64,000 nt of DNA from Paenibacillus durus ATCC 35681 (GTDB lineage Bacteria > Bacillota > Bacilli > Paenibacillales > Paenibacillaceae): assembly GCF_000993825.1 (NCBI RefSeq), contig NZ_CP011114.1, positions 5,332,001 to 5,396,000 of the forward strand, in the 5' to 3' direction. Shown in pieces: positions 29,081 through 36,995 of this stretch (its first letter is position 1; every line of letters begins with the position of its first letter). The translations under genes were made by a program, and so were the position numbers. The notes under the pieces were generated by a model that made no database searches, had not been told where the DNA came from, and worked only from the letters and a program-made list of their open reading frames with translations.

Positions 29081-29160
29081 GGGCCATCCAACAAAAGGAT
29101 GGTCCTAAAACTTGCCGTTACAGACAGCGCGGAGAATCGTATCACAAATAGTGGTAAAGC
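29081..29160 (+). repeat. Dispersed repeat R, copy 6 (with left hairpin)
   Basis: GGGCCATCC-AACAAAA-GGATGGTCC hairpin, then TAAAACTTGCCGTTACAGAC and the core AATCGTATCACAAATAGTGG. It shows that the GGCCATCC hairpin belongs to the element. The core has drifted (GAGAATCG for GTGAACCG). Lies downstream of the yidC-type gene. No gene is seen between here and 29309. Confidence 0.75.
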
Positions 29161-29309
29161 AGAAAATCAAACTGAACGTTGATACTGCAATGCTGTGCAC
29201 TCATTACGGTGCTTAGAGCATAGATATTTCTTCGTCTTGAATATTTATGCCCAAACCTGTTAAAGGCCGCCAAAGTCTCCTGCACTTTCTCTCTTATGAT
29301 GTTTCGAGC

Positions 29310-29816
29310 TTATTTTACGGAAGCCGGTGGCTTTCCCGTTTTGGCTGATACAGAAAAATAACTCATCTCAACAGGTGAGACGGGCTTTGATTTCGGTTCC
29401 CCCCTCAGTTTCTCCGACATGCCGTCCTGGCTTTCATCTGAGCAGTCCCGGCGGTATCTTCCCTCCTCCAGCTTCATGTCGATAAAATCGACGACCTGCT
29501 GCAGCGAGGCGATTTGGCTGACGATATTTTCCCGGTGTCTCCTTATGTGCTCTACCAGCTCAGGATATTCTCCGGGATCTGCGTCGGCGGAGACCGCCAA
29601 AAACGGCCGCATTTCCTCCAGCGGCATCCCCGTTTTTTTCAGGCAGGATATCAGCCGGATCGTATTGATGTCTTCCTGCCGGTAGATGCGGTGCCCGTTG
29701 TCCTTCCGGTCCGCCCGAGGTAGCAGCGCGATCTTTTCGTAATAACGGATCGTATCCTCGGAGATTCCGGTTTGCTCGGCGGTTTGCTTTATTGTAAAGG
29801 TTTGCTCTGCCATCAT
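29310..29816 (-). CDS. MerR-family regulator
   Basis: 168 residues. FTIKQTAEQTGISEDTIRYYEKIALLPRADRKDNGHRIY is the winged-HTH, followed by a dimerisation helix (IRRHRENIVSQIASLQQVVDFIDMKLEEG). No metal-binding cysteine cluster, so it belongs to the aldehyde/xenobiotic-responsive branch (AdhR, BmrR-like N-terminus). GGGAGG before ATG. Divergent from a short-chain dehydrogenase; both promoters carry the same dyad with a 19-bp spacer, strong evidence that this protein controls both. Confidence 0.9.
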   Translation of the reverse strand: MMAEQTFTIKQTAEQTGISEDTIRYYEKIALLPRADRKDNGHRIYRQEDINTIRLISCLKKTGMPLEEMRPFLAVSADADPGEYPELVEHIRRHRENIVSQIASLQQVVDFIDMKLEEGRYRRDCSDESQDGMSEKLRGEPKSKPVSPVEMSYFSVSAKTGKPPASVK

Positions 29817-29849
29817 CCTGTTTCCTCCCGGAGATTGCTTTTTTTGTGC

Positions 29850-29880
29850 ATTATACATCTTGGTGCTAGCTCCAAGTCAA
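29850..29880 (-). promoter_or_regulatory. MerR-type promoter of the merR gene
   Basis: On the minus strand TTGACT (29880-29875) and TATAAT (29855-29850) are 19 bp apart, the stretched spacer of MerR-controlled promoters. The dyad CTTGGAGCTAGCACCAAG fills the spacer (29876-29859). Confidence 0.8.
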
Positions 29881-29918
29881 GTCTCTTATCCTTAGGACAA
29901 AAACTTTGCTTACGTGCC

Positions 29919-29949
29919 TTGACTTGGAGTCGACTCCAAGTTATAGAAT
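29919..29949 (+). promoter_or_regulatory. MerR-type promoter of the dehydrogenase gene
   Basis: TTGACT (29919-29924) and TAGAAT (29944-29949) with a 19-bp spacer that holds the perfect palindrome ACTTGGAGTCGACTCCAAGT (29922-29941). Same half-site as in the divergent merR promoter. Confidence 0.82.
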
Positions 29950-29996
29950 ATGCGCTATCAGGGGGGAAATATCCCGCCATCAGGAGGAGACGTACA

Positions 29997-30854
29997 ATGA
30001 ACACGAACCAACGTGAAAATATCGCACTGATTACTGGCGCAAGCAACGGGATCGGGTTGGAATTAACACGGAAGTTGCTGTCGGAGGGCTGGCAGGTGGT
30101 TGCTTTGAACCGTTCCGACTTTCCTGCGGATGATATGAGAATCCAAAAAGCTATCAATAGTGGATGGCTTCGCATTTATAAAATAGCGGATCTCGCCGAT
30201 TATGCCAGCTTGAGACGTACTTTGGAAGAGATCAAAGGAAAGGAGCGGCCGATCGACATCTTGTTCAACAATGCCGGCGGAAGCTTTCACGAACTGAGCT
30301 ATTCGAAACAAGGGCGCGAGAAACATTATGAACTGATGACGGTCGTTCCATATATCATTCTGATGGAATTGAAGGAACTCTTAAAAAACGGCGGCTTAAA
30401 AACGGTGGTCAATACCTCATCTTCAGCACTAAACTATGTGAAAGAGTTTAATATCGAAACCCTGGAACGCCCCAAAACCTTCCGCAAACTGCTCGGTCCT
30501 TATGCCACTTCAAAGCTGGCGCTTTCGCTGTGGACTCAGGCTATCGCATCGCAGCTTGCCAAGGAAGGCATTAAGATCCGCAGCGTTGACCCGGGTGGCA
30601 ATAATACGCTAAAAAAAGGAAAAAAATCCGGACTGCCCATAGTGGTTAAATTGCTAATGAAGCTGTTTTTCTCTCCACCTACCCACGGCGCGAACCAGTT
30701 GTATGAAGGGGCCCTCGGGGAACACTGTAATGAGACTGGTGTGTTTTTGCTGAAAGGTCAGGTTGCAGATTTAAAATTTAAAGATCAAGCGCGGAACGTT
30801 TTGGATAGGATTAATGCGATTTACAGACACGAATTTCTTGGTGAGCGCGCCTAA
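29997..30854 (+). CDS. Short-chain dehydrogenase/reductase
   Basis: 285 residues. NIALITGASNGIGLELTRKLL is the TGxxxGIG cofactor loop, DILFNNAGGSFHEL the NNAG motif, and NTSSSALNYV with GPYATSKLALSLW supplies Ser and the YxxxK pair. The longer C-terminus resembles retinol-dehydrogenase-like or WW-oxidoreductase-like SDRs. GGAGGAG before ATG. Target of the divergent MerR regulator, hence probably reduces a reactive carbonyl. Ends inside a GC-rich terminator. Confidence 0.9.
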   Translation: MNTNQRENIALITGASNGIGLELTRKLLSEGWQVVALNRSDFPADDMRIQKAINSGWLRIYKIADLADYASLRRTLEEIKGKERPIDILFNNAGGSFHELSYSKQGREKHYELMTVVPYIILMELKELLKNGGLKTVVNTSSSALNYVKEFNIETLERPKTFRKLLGPYATSKLALSLWTQAIASQLAKEGIKIRSVDPGGNNTLKKGKKSGLPIVVKLLMKLFFSPPTHGANQLYEGALGEHCNETGVFLLKGQVADLKFKDQARNVLDRINAIYRHEFLGERA

Positions 30855-30870
30855 AGCCGCGCTCCTTCTT
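30843..30870 (+). terminator. Terminator overlapping the dehydrogenase stop codon
   Basis: GAGCGCG (30843-30849) pairs with CGCGCTC (30858-30864), TAA of the gene lies in the loop, and CTTCTTTC follows. Confidence 0.7.
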
Positions 30871-30942
30871 TCAGCCGCGAATCTCGAAATATCTACGGAA
30901 GACGATTCCTTTACGGAATTTGCTTTATAAGTGAATGAAGTA

Positions 30943-30975
30943 AGTTGAACCGTACCATAAGTGACGGCGAAAAAT
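30943..30975 (+). repeat. Dispersed repeat R, copy 7
   Basis: AGTTGAACCGTACCATAAGTGACGGCGAAAAA. Right arm altered (GGCGAAAAA for GGCAAGTTTTT), left arm not visible. Degenerate copy after the dehydrogenase gene. Confidence 0.65.
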
Positions 30976-31286
30976 TGGGTTATATGGAACATTCTCTAGA
31001 CGGTTTTTAAGAGTTTCATGACCACCGTTTTTTAGGCCTATGGAAAGATAAAAGAGAAGGATAAAAGTAATGATGTATCTAGGAAGGCTGATATATATGA
31101 GTAGCAGGCAAGTGCATGACGGTGACGGATGAGAAATGACGGTATCAAATTAAACGAAAGTTGCGTGCAAAAACAGCCCTAGCCTACGTTTCATGAGGGC
31201 TCGGGCATGCTACTTGGCCTGCAATGTCCGAGTATTAGATTAGCCCATCGGCAATCCCCAATACCCATTCTATTAAGTATGGAAAT
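30976..31286. other. Intergenic stretch without recognisable gene
   Basis: 311 bp between repeat copy 7 and the convergent HxlR gene. A few short hairpins such as AAGGCTGATATATATGAG, no coding pattern and no clear terminator. Confidence 0.5.
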
Positions 31287-31676
31287 TTACTTTGTACAGC
31301 TTTCATCAAATTCTTCCAAGACCTTGGATCTGTCGCCATAAACCTTTTCCAGGTGATCCTCTCCCCAATAGCATAAAAGGTCTAGCGCGGGCTTTAATCC
31401 CCAGCCGTAGGGAGTTAACTTATACTCCACTTTAGGTGGGATCTCTTTATAAACCTTTCGTGCAACAATATCATCCTCTTCCAGGCCCCTTAGTTGAGTG
31501 GTTAGCATTTTTTGCGTAATGCCGGGGATTAACCGGCGAAGCTCAGAAGTCCGTTTCGGTCCTGTCATCAAATGATAGATGATTAAAGGCTTCCATTTCC
31601 CCCCCATTACTTCTAATGCTGCCTCCACTCCAACTTTATACTTCTTTCGAACGCTATTTTCCCTCTTTTCAGTCAT
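31287..31676 (-). CDS. HxlR-family regulator (lacks N-terminal cysteine)
   Basis: 129 residues. VEAALEVMGGKWKPLIIYHLMTGPKRTSELRRLIPGITQKMLTTQLRGLEEDDIVARKVY is the full HxlR domain. Unlike the other three HxlR proteins here, the residue before the first helix is not cysteine (KYKVGVEAA); cysteines occur only near the end (LLCYWG, ESCTK). GGAGGA before ATG. Divergent from a flavodoxin-fold quinone reductase, the likely target. Confidence 0.9.
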   Translation of the reverse strand: MTEKRENSVRKKYKVGVEAALEVMGGKWKPLIIYHLMTGPKRTSELRRLIPGITQKMLTTQLRGLEEDDIVARKVYKEIPPKVEYKLTPYGWGLKPALDLLCYWGEDHLEKVYGDRSKVLEEFDESCTK

Positions 31677-31792
31677 CTTTTATTCCTCCATTACAAGGAC
31701 GTGTTTTTGCTAAGGACATAACTTCTAGGGCATCTAATCTAGGGTACTTCCATGTTCCTATGGCACTTGTATCATCCTATAGAACTTGAAAG

Positions 31793-31801
31793 TGCGTACT
31801 T
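31793..31801 (-). promoter_or_regulatory. Shared HxlR-module motif AAGTACGCA (copy 1)
   Basis: TGCGTACTT on the plus strand, i.e. AAGTACGCA on the minus strand, between the divergent hxlR and NAD(P)H oxidoreductase genes and just upstream of a TATAAT at 31823-31828. The same nine bases occur in the equivalent gaps at 44427 and 50689. Confidence 0.6.
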
Positions 31802-31889
31802 CCAGATCATTCGGGTACTGTTTATAATAGCATCAGCCATGGATCATGGCTACAAGTTAGCTCTTGAGAAAGGTAGTGATGATACAAGC

Positions 31890-32465
31890 ATGAGAGTGTT
31901 ATGCGTTGTTACGCACCCGAGAAAAGATTCCCTTACCTTTAAGGTTGCCGATCGTTTCGTACAAGGTCTTGCCGAGGCTGGCCACGACTATGAGATACTG
32001 GATTTACACGGGATTGACTTTGACCCTGTTTTAAAGGGGGTAGATGAACCTGATTGGTCAGCTTCGGAACAGCCCTTTTCCCCTGAGGTGGAAATGGAAA
32101 TAAGTCGAATGAAGGAGCATGATGCCCTTGCATTTATTTTTCCGATTTGGTGGTGGCATTTGCCAGCCATGCTAAAAGGTTATATTGACCGTGTATGGAA
32201 CAATGGGTTTGCGTACGGTTCGAACCAGCTTCATCATCAGCATGTCTTGTGGATTGGTTTGGCGGGCGTTTCCAAAGAACAGATGAAAAAGCGTAACTAT
32301 GATGAAATGATGACTCATCTGCTCAATGTGGGAATTGCAGATTATTGCGGTGTTTCCAATTCTAAGGTTGAATTTTTGTATGAGACTTTGGATTCCAATT
32401 CCAGGCATTATGAGCTGCTGCTTAACCAAGCTCATCAATTAGGGTTGAATTATGCTAAGGAATAG
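31890..32465 (+). CDS. Flavodoxin-fold NAD(P)H quinone oxidoreductase
   Basis: 191 residues. RVLCVVTHPRKDSLTFKVADRFVQGL and YEILDLHGIDFDPVL are the FMN/FAD-binding and strand pattern of the NQO1/MdaB/KefF group, with FIFPIWWWHLPAMLKGYIDRVWNNGFAYG the conserved flavin-isoalloxazine region. Two-electron reduction of quinones in the cytoplasm. Start at ATG 31890 fits homologues; the frame is open much further upstream but through the regulatory region. Divergent HxlR gene suggests quinone- or electrophile-induced expression. Confidence 0.88.
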   Translation: MRVLCVVTHPRKDSLTFKVADRFVQGLAEAGHDYEILDLHGIDFDPVLKGVDEPDWSASEQPFSPEVEMEISRMKEHDALAFIFPIWWWHLPAMLKGYIDRVWNNGFAYGSNQLHHQHVLWIGLAGVSKEQMKKRNYDEMMTHLLNVGIADYCGVSNSKVEFLYETLDSNSRHYELLLNQAHQLGLNYAKE

Positions 32466-32550
32466 TAGCCTTAAGTTAAGTCTGAACTCTATGGAGTCGG
32501 AAATGCGATAACCCAATAATGTGATTTCACCTTATGTGAGCAGAGAATTT

Positions 32551-32739
32551 TCAAACCATTTTTTCGAAGTCAGACACCGTATTCACTTGTGCTCTCCCTA
32601 ACTGAAGATGCCGTATAAACTGATCAACGCCAATGGTGACGGCATTCTTAATTGATTCTTTGAAAGTCGTTCCGCTATCACTATGGCTCAGCCGTTTCTG
32701 TATTCGCTTTACCATCGAACTCACATAAATCTGTTCCAT
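32551..32739 (-). CDS. Small protein of unknown function
   Basis: 62 residues (MEQIYVSSMVKRIQKRLS, NAVTIGVDQFIRHLQLG). GGGGGG eight to ten bases before ATG. Starts 53 bp after the 219-residue gene on the same strand, so the two are probably co-transcribed. Helical, basic, no family recognised. Confidence 0.45.
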   Translation of the reverse strand: MEQIYVSSMVKRIQKRLSHSDSGTTFKESIKNAVTIGVDQFIRHLQLGRAQVNTVSDFEKMV

Positions 32740-32791
32740 GTGATCGTCATCCCCCCTTGCTAAGATCGTATTGCTCCATTGGGTGGCTCAA

Positions 32792-33451
32792 TCAATTCAT
32801 GACCTCCATCTGCCGGTATGCCTCGCCAAGACCCAACGATTCGTAGTAAGCGCGAGTAGCTTCTTCCATTTCAACTAAAACTTCATTATGCTTTTCGGGC
32901 GGGATGTGGTTTAACATGATTTCTACGATGGCGTTCTCCCGCGCAGCCTCACGCAGCTTGATTTCCTCCAGCCCATAATCCGTATAGTCGCCAGCGCTGC
33001 CATTGGTGAGCTTGTGCTTCATCTCAATAGCTTTGATGGCAATAACAGGGCTGATCACTTCTATCATGTTCAACGTCTTGAAGCCCTTCTGAATCACTTC
33101 ATCTAACAACTCCAGGTCATGCCGGATACGCTTCGGACTGTCTTGGTCTGCAAGATCCTGATTAATCTTCACTTTAGTTTGAGCACGCTTCTCCTTGCGC
33201 TGCTGGTGTGCTTTGGAGTACGCCTTCTTCATCCCGTCCATCTTTCTCTCCATGCTCTCCTCATGAAGCTTGGGCTGGGGCAGTTCCATCGTGATTCCGT
33301 TCGCAATGGCTTCGGAACGCCGTTTCATGTAAGAATACATGGTGGGAAGGCTGATCGGGAATCCATTGTCATTACACCACGCCACCAGCTCCTTCGCAGG
33401 AGTTTCATTGTCGATCATCTTGTCCAAGAAAGGACGTTTCTTCCATTCCAT
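32792..33451 (-). CDS. Uncharacterised protein with N-terminal HTH-like segment
   Basis: 219 residues. ELVAWCNDNGFPISLPTMYSYMKRR resembles a helix-turn-helix; the middle is very basic (MKKAYSKAHQQRKEKRAQTKVK) and the C-terminal half is long-helical with many charged residues. The pattern recalls phage- or element-encoded DNA-binding proteins such as small terminase-like subunits, but no signature is decisive. No good ribosome site at this ATG. Upstream lies a palindromic region with repeat copy 8. Confidence 0.55.
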   Translation of the reverse strand: MEWKKRPFLDKMIDNETPAKELVAWCNDNGFPISLPTMYSYMKRRSEAIANGITMELPQPKLHEESMERKMDGMKKAYSKAHQQRKEKRAQTKVKINQDLADQDSPKRIRHDLELLDEVIQKGFKTLNMIEVISPVIAIKAIEMKHKLTNGSAGDYTDYGLEEIKLREAARENAIVEIMLNHIPPEKHNEVLVEMEEATRAYYESLGLGEAYRQMEVMN

Positions 33452-33559
33452 TGATTTCGGTGAATGATTCGAGAGGGATTATGGAGAACTTGCCTCGCTG
33501 CTTCCGCTCTCGTTGTTTTTGGCAGTAGTTCGGTAGGCTCTACGTTGCAGAGCTTAGCT

Positions 33560-33750
33560 GCGAAAACGCAAGTTGCTTTTGAAGCCCGGAACGCCGCCGC
33601 GATTCACACTTAGGCGAATTTTTCGCCGATGGACCGTTAAGCTGAACCGTACCATAAATAGTGTCAAGTTTTTTGTGGAAAAACTCGCAGGAGCCTTCAA
33701 AAGCACGGGATGAGTTTGGTATGAGCCATGCTCGGTGTAAAAGTTTTCGC
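33560..33750. repeat. Imperfect 190-bp palindrome centred on dispersed repeat R, copy 8
   Basis: GCGAAAAC (33560-33567) and GTTTTCGC (33743-33750), and inside them GCTTTTGAAG (33575-33584) and CTTCAAAAGC (33695-33704), are nested inverted pairs. The R core GCTGAACCGTACCATAAATA followed by GTGTCAAG and six T lies at the centre (33641-33674). The right flank resembles that of copy 10 at 42.0 kb. Together with flanks, 33455-33825 holds no gene. Confidence 0.65.
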
Positions 33751-33825
33751 AAACGGACTTCTTCGCCGTTTTTTTAGTCACAGAATGATGCGGTACCTGG
33801 AGGAGGACTTTTGCTTGCGGAAATC

Positions 33826-33862
33826 AAAAGCCCCCTCCGCCGTTTTGGCGGAAGGGGCCGAC
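33826..33862 (-). terminator. Terminator of the recombinase remnant
   Basis: On the minus strand GCCCCTTCCGCC-AAAAC-GGCGGAGGGGGC followed by TTTTGATTT. Eleven GC-rich pairs; lies 15 bp after the remnant's stop. Confidence 0.8.
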
Positions 33863-33876
33863 TCAAAAATATGCTT

Positions 33877-34023
33877 TTAGACGGTCGGTTCAAGCTCAAT
33901 TTTGATGCCCTCGACATTGCGCTCGTCATTGACGTGGATCTGCTTGACCACGGTCTGGAGGAGCGTCCAACAGCGCTCGCGAGCGCGAAGGTTCGCCCGT
34001 TGATAAACGGGCAGCTTAGTAGA
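33877..34023 (-). pseudogene. C-terminal remnant of a probable site-specific (serine) recombinase
   Basis: The minus strand reads ERCWTLLQTVVKQIHVNDER and NVEGIKIELEPTV before TAA, the usual tail of large serine recombinases. The frame is cut exactly where the duplicated segment B begins (34024), so the rest of the gene was replaced or lost there. Family assignment rests on about 45 residues and is tentative. Confidence 0.5.
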
Positions 34024-34037
34024 GCTAATTCACACGA

Positions 34038-34092
34038 TTGACAATAAGCGGGAAAAGATATACTTTAATAATGAGTGAGTTACTCATTCATT
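34038..34092 (+). promoter_or_regulatory. Promoter and TetR-type operator of the hydrolase-tetR operon, copy B
   Basis: Identical to copy A: TTGACA 34038-34043, TATACT 34059-34064 and the 23-bp dyad 34070-34092. Identical operators mean each of the two TetR copies can probably regulate both operons. Confidence 0.7.
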
Positions 34093-34118
34093 AAATTCAC
34101 CTTCTGAAGGAGTTGCAA

Positions 34119-35174
34119 ATGATGAGTAAAAAGAACATCCTGCCGGATTTATTACTGCGTAAACGTAATCGGCGTAAAAACGCAAGGCTGCTTCAGGTTC
34201 ATACGCCGAATCGTATCGTTGAAAGCCGTTATGTTAAAATCGGCGGTATCGACCAATGGGTAACCATACGGGGAGAGGATTATCATAATCCCGTTCTATT
34301 GTTCATCCATGGCGGACCAGCTTCCCCGTACTCCATTTTCAGCCCGTTATTGCGTTCGTGGGAGAAACATTTCATAATCGTTCAATGGGATCAGCGAGGC
34401 GCCGGCAAAACGTTCACTAGGAACGGAAAAGACGTAAGTGGTACGATCACCTTCGACCGCCTTGCTCAGGACGGCATCGAGTTGGCGGAATATCTGTGCA
34501 ACAAACTCCGGCATCGGAAAGTGATTCTCATCGGCAGTTCAGTAGGCAGTCTGATTGGAATTATGATGGCTAAACAGCGTCCTGACCTATTTTATGCTTA
34601 TGTCGGTACAGATCAAAATGCTCCGGATCCTCAGCATCAAACGTACAATTTGACGCTCGACGCTCTCCGTAATGCAGGTAACTCGAAGGGGGTTCATTTG
34701 GTTGAGAAAATGGGACCGGATCCAACGCGATGGAGCCGTAAAAATTTCGAACTGAGGAATCAATATATCGTTAAAGTGATCAACGATGTGCCAAATATGA
34801 TTATGGACCTCATACTGCCATCTATGCTCTCTTCCCCTGAACACAAGTTCAGTGATCTGATTCATATTTTCAAAGGGATGAATTACACCCTTGGCCACCT
34901 GTTTGACGAGTTAGTGGCTTTTGACTTCGACAAGGCTGGACTGTGCTTTGAATTGCCTTTCTTTATTATGCATGGCGATCAAGATATCATAACGCCCACT
35001 GCAACGGCAAAAGCATACTTCGATAAGATTGAAGCTCCTTTCAAAGAATATGTTCAGATTCGGAATGCCGGCCATCTTGCTTGTTTTTCCCGGCCGGAGC
35101 AATTCTTAGAGGAACTTATGCAGCGGGTACGTCCTCTAGCGGAAGGAACAGAGAACGAATTGCAGATGAGATAA
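34119..35174 (+). CDS. Alpha/beta hydrolase, proline iminopeptidase-like, copy B
   Basis: About 351 residues with the same GSSVG nucleophile elbow, HGDQDIIT and NAGHLACFSRPEQF as copy A. First ~160 codons match copy A base for base; after PDLFYAY the two diverge (for instance YNLTLDALRNAGNSKG against YKVTLDAFRNAGNAKG). Intact. Likely binds a somewhat different substrate since the variable part forms the cap region. Confidence 0.85.
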   Translation: MMSKKNILPDLLLRKRNRRKNARLLQVHTPNRIVESRYVKIGGIDQWVTIRGEDYHNPVLLFIHGGPASPYSIFSPLLRSWEKHFIIVQWDQRGAGKTFTRNGKDVSGTITFDRLAQDGIELAEYLCNKLRHRKVILIGSSVGSLIGIMMAKQRPDLFYAYVGTDQNAPDPQHQTYNLTLDALRNAGNSKGVHLVEKMGPDPTRWSRKNFELRNQYIVKVINDVPNMIMDLILPSMLSSPEHKFSDLIHIFKGMNYTLGHLFDELVAFDFDKAGLCFELPFFIMHGDQDIITPTATAKAYFDKIEAPFKEYVQIRNAGHLACFSRPEQFLEELMQRVRPLAEGTENELQMR

Positions 35175-35234
35175 ATGTAGAGATTTCGTGGTACTATGAG
35201 GATAATTCCTTAATAAGATTGGAGATTGAGGTCA

Positions 35235-35834
35235 TTGTCCCCATTAAATAAACACCAGCTGAATCTGATCCGCGACGAGCGCAGAGAACAGATTAAGCAA
35301 GCGGCGCTTAAACTATTTGCCCGGCGCGGATACCCGGGAACGAAGACGAGTATGATCGCTGTGGAAGCCGGTATCAGCGAAGGCCTTATTTTCCGGTATT
35401 TCAAATCCAAAGAAGAGCTGTTCACCACGCTCGTTCAGGAGTTAATGGAGGAAGCGAAGAAGGAAACCGAGAACCTTCAATATTTGTCCGGCTCTCCCTT
35501 TGAACAAATCAAGACTTTAACCCAAGGCATGCTGGACGAGAGCAGTAAATATGCATTTATGTTCATTCTAAGGGCACGCAAGACGGATGAAATTCCGGAG
35601 GCGGCGGCACGGATTCTAGAACAACATTCAGTGGATGTTGTACTCGACAGGCTGATTCCAATCTTTGTTCAAGGGCAGCAAGCTGGAGAATTCTCCTCGG
35701 GAGATCCACAGAAGCTGTTGGCCTGGTACTTTTACATCATCAATTGTCTTATTTTGGAGGAGGTTGAGAAGGAAGAGTACGGGTTACCGGATGTGGACTT
35801 CTTAATGCGATTATTGACAAACGGGAAACGCTAG
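35235..35834 (+). CDS. TetR-family regulator, copy B
   Basis: 199 residues; HTH ALKLFARRGYPGTKTSMIAVEAGISEGLIFRYFKSKEELF differs from copy A at only a few positions. TTG start after GAGG as in copy A, although an in-frame TTG three codons upstream exists here. Probable autorepressor of the hydrolase operon. Confidence 0.87.
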   Translation: MSPLNKHQLNLIRDERREQIKQAALKLFARRGYPGTKTSMIAVEAGISEGLIFRYFKSKEELFTTLVQELMEEAKKETENLQYLSGSPFEQIKTLTQGMLDESSKYAFMFILRARKTDEIPEAAARILEQHSVDVVLDRLIPIFVQGQQAGEFSSGDPQKLLAWYFYIINCLILEEVEKEEYGLPDVDFLMRLLTNGKR

Positions 35835-35867
35835 TTCAATCATTTCAAATGATAGAGCTATCTACAA

Positions 35868-35934
35868 AGGATGGCCCCAAAACTTGCCGTTAAAGACAGC
35901 ACGGTGAACCGTATCATAAACGGCAGCAAGTTTT
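35868..35934 (+). repeat. Dispersed repeat R, copy 9 (within duplication B)
   Basis: Base-for-base the same as copy 3 at 17744-17810, carried along with the segmental duplication. Confidence 0.8.
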
Positions 35935-35983
35935 CTTGTTGAAATCTATGCAAAAGGCGCGGATAAAGTTTTGGACGGTACAC

Positions 35984-36898
35984 CTACATAAAATCAAAAA
36001 AATAACGGATCACGTGGAAAAAGACCGGCGAGGTGTAGGTCAGGCTGTCGACCCGGCTTAAGTAGCTTTTTTTCAACGCATCGAACTTATCGTCATCGCC
36101 GATTAACAAATCCCGCTTCAGTACGGAAACGGTTAAGCTGCCGAAGAAACCGCTCAAGCTGATCAGTATGCCGGAAAAGATACCGAAAGTCAGGTCAAGC
36201 GGCGTCAGGTAGGGGTAGATCAGATAAGATGCCGCTGTCGTTACGAGAAATGCGCATGCAAAGCCTTCCCAAGTCAAATTCGGGTTAGCGGTCGGGACGA
36301 CCTTCCGTTTGCCGAAATAGATCGATGCCAGATAGTGTACAGCATCACCAAGCTGCGTCAGCACCACCAGAAAAAGCACCAGACCCGCTCCGTACTGCGG
36401 CGTGGCAATTTGGAAATAGGCCAGGTGGCTAAGTCCGAAAACCATTAGCATGAGTCCCCATTGGGCCTGGCTGACGCTGCGCAGAAAACCGACCGTTCCT
36501 TTGTTGATCAACCTCGGGAGCGGGAGGAACAAGAATACATAGATAGGAATGAAGACAATAAACATCCCGTACCACCCGATATAAATCCAATAGAACTGCA
36601 CGGGAATCGACAAATACGCCCATAGAAACAGTCTGCGGTCGGCTTTTTTTGACTTAATCATGGAAAAATATTCCTTCAGCGCGAAGAAGGTGAGCACCAT
36701 TAGGGAAAGGAGCGAAACGGCCGGGTTAAAAAGGGTAGCCAAGCAAAAAATGAGAAACATGCCCCACCAGGTCTTGATGCGAAATCCAAGTCCCGTATAG
36801 TCTTTGTCCGGCTGTATTCTGCCCATCACATAATACAGGAGATGGATGACGGATAAGCCTGCAAAAATAAGAACCATCGTTAATAGCGAACTGTTCAC
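35984..36898 (-). CDS. CdsA-like phosphatidate cytidylyltransferase homologue, copy B
   Basis: Same length and topology as copy A and differing by about five residues (for example YYVMGRIQ against YYGMGRIQ, AVHYLAS against AVNYLAS). Retains VLKRDLLIGDDD and VDSLTYTSP, and likewise lacks the PGHGG part of the CdsA signature, so the deviation is shared and predates duplication. Membrane protein, probably modifies a lipid or polyprenol phosphate with CTP, if active. Confidence 0.75.
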   Translation of the reverse strand: MNSSLLTMVLIFAGLSVIHLLYYVMGRIQPDKDYTGLGFRIKTWWGMFLIFCLATLFNPAVSLLSLMVLTFFALKEYFSMIKSKKADRRLFLWAYLSIPVQFYWIYIGWYGMFIVFIPIYVFLFLPLPRLINKGTVGFLRSVSQAQWGLMLMVFGLSHLAYFQIATPQYGAGLVLFLVVLTQLGDAVHYLASIYFGKRKVVPTANPNLTWEGFACAFLVTTAASYLIYPYLTPLDLTFGIFSGILISLSGFFGSLTVSVLKRDLLIGDDDKFDALKKSYLSRVDSLTYTSPVFFHVIRYFFDFM

Positions 36899-36995
36899 TG
36901 CCAATCACCAACTTGCCCAAGGGTAAGATTCCATGAAAGGGATCTTATGTTATTATGAAGGAAACGTTCGAACTTGATAAGGGGAAAATTTGTAA

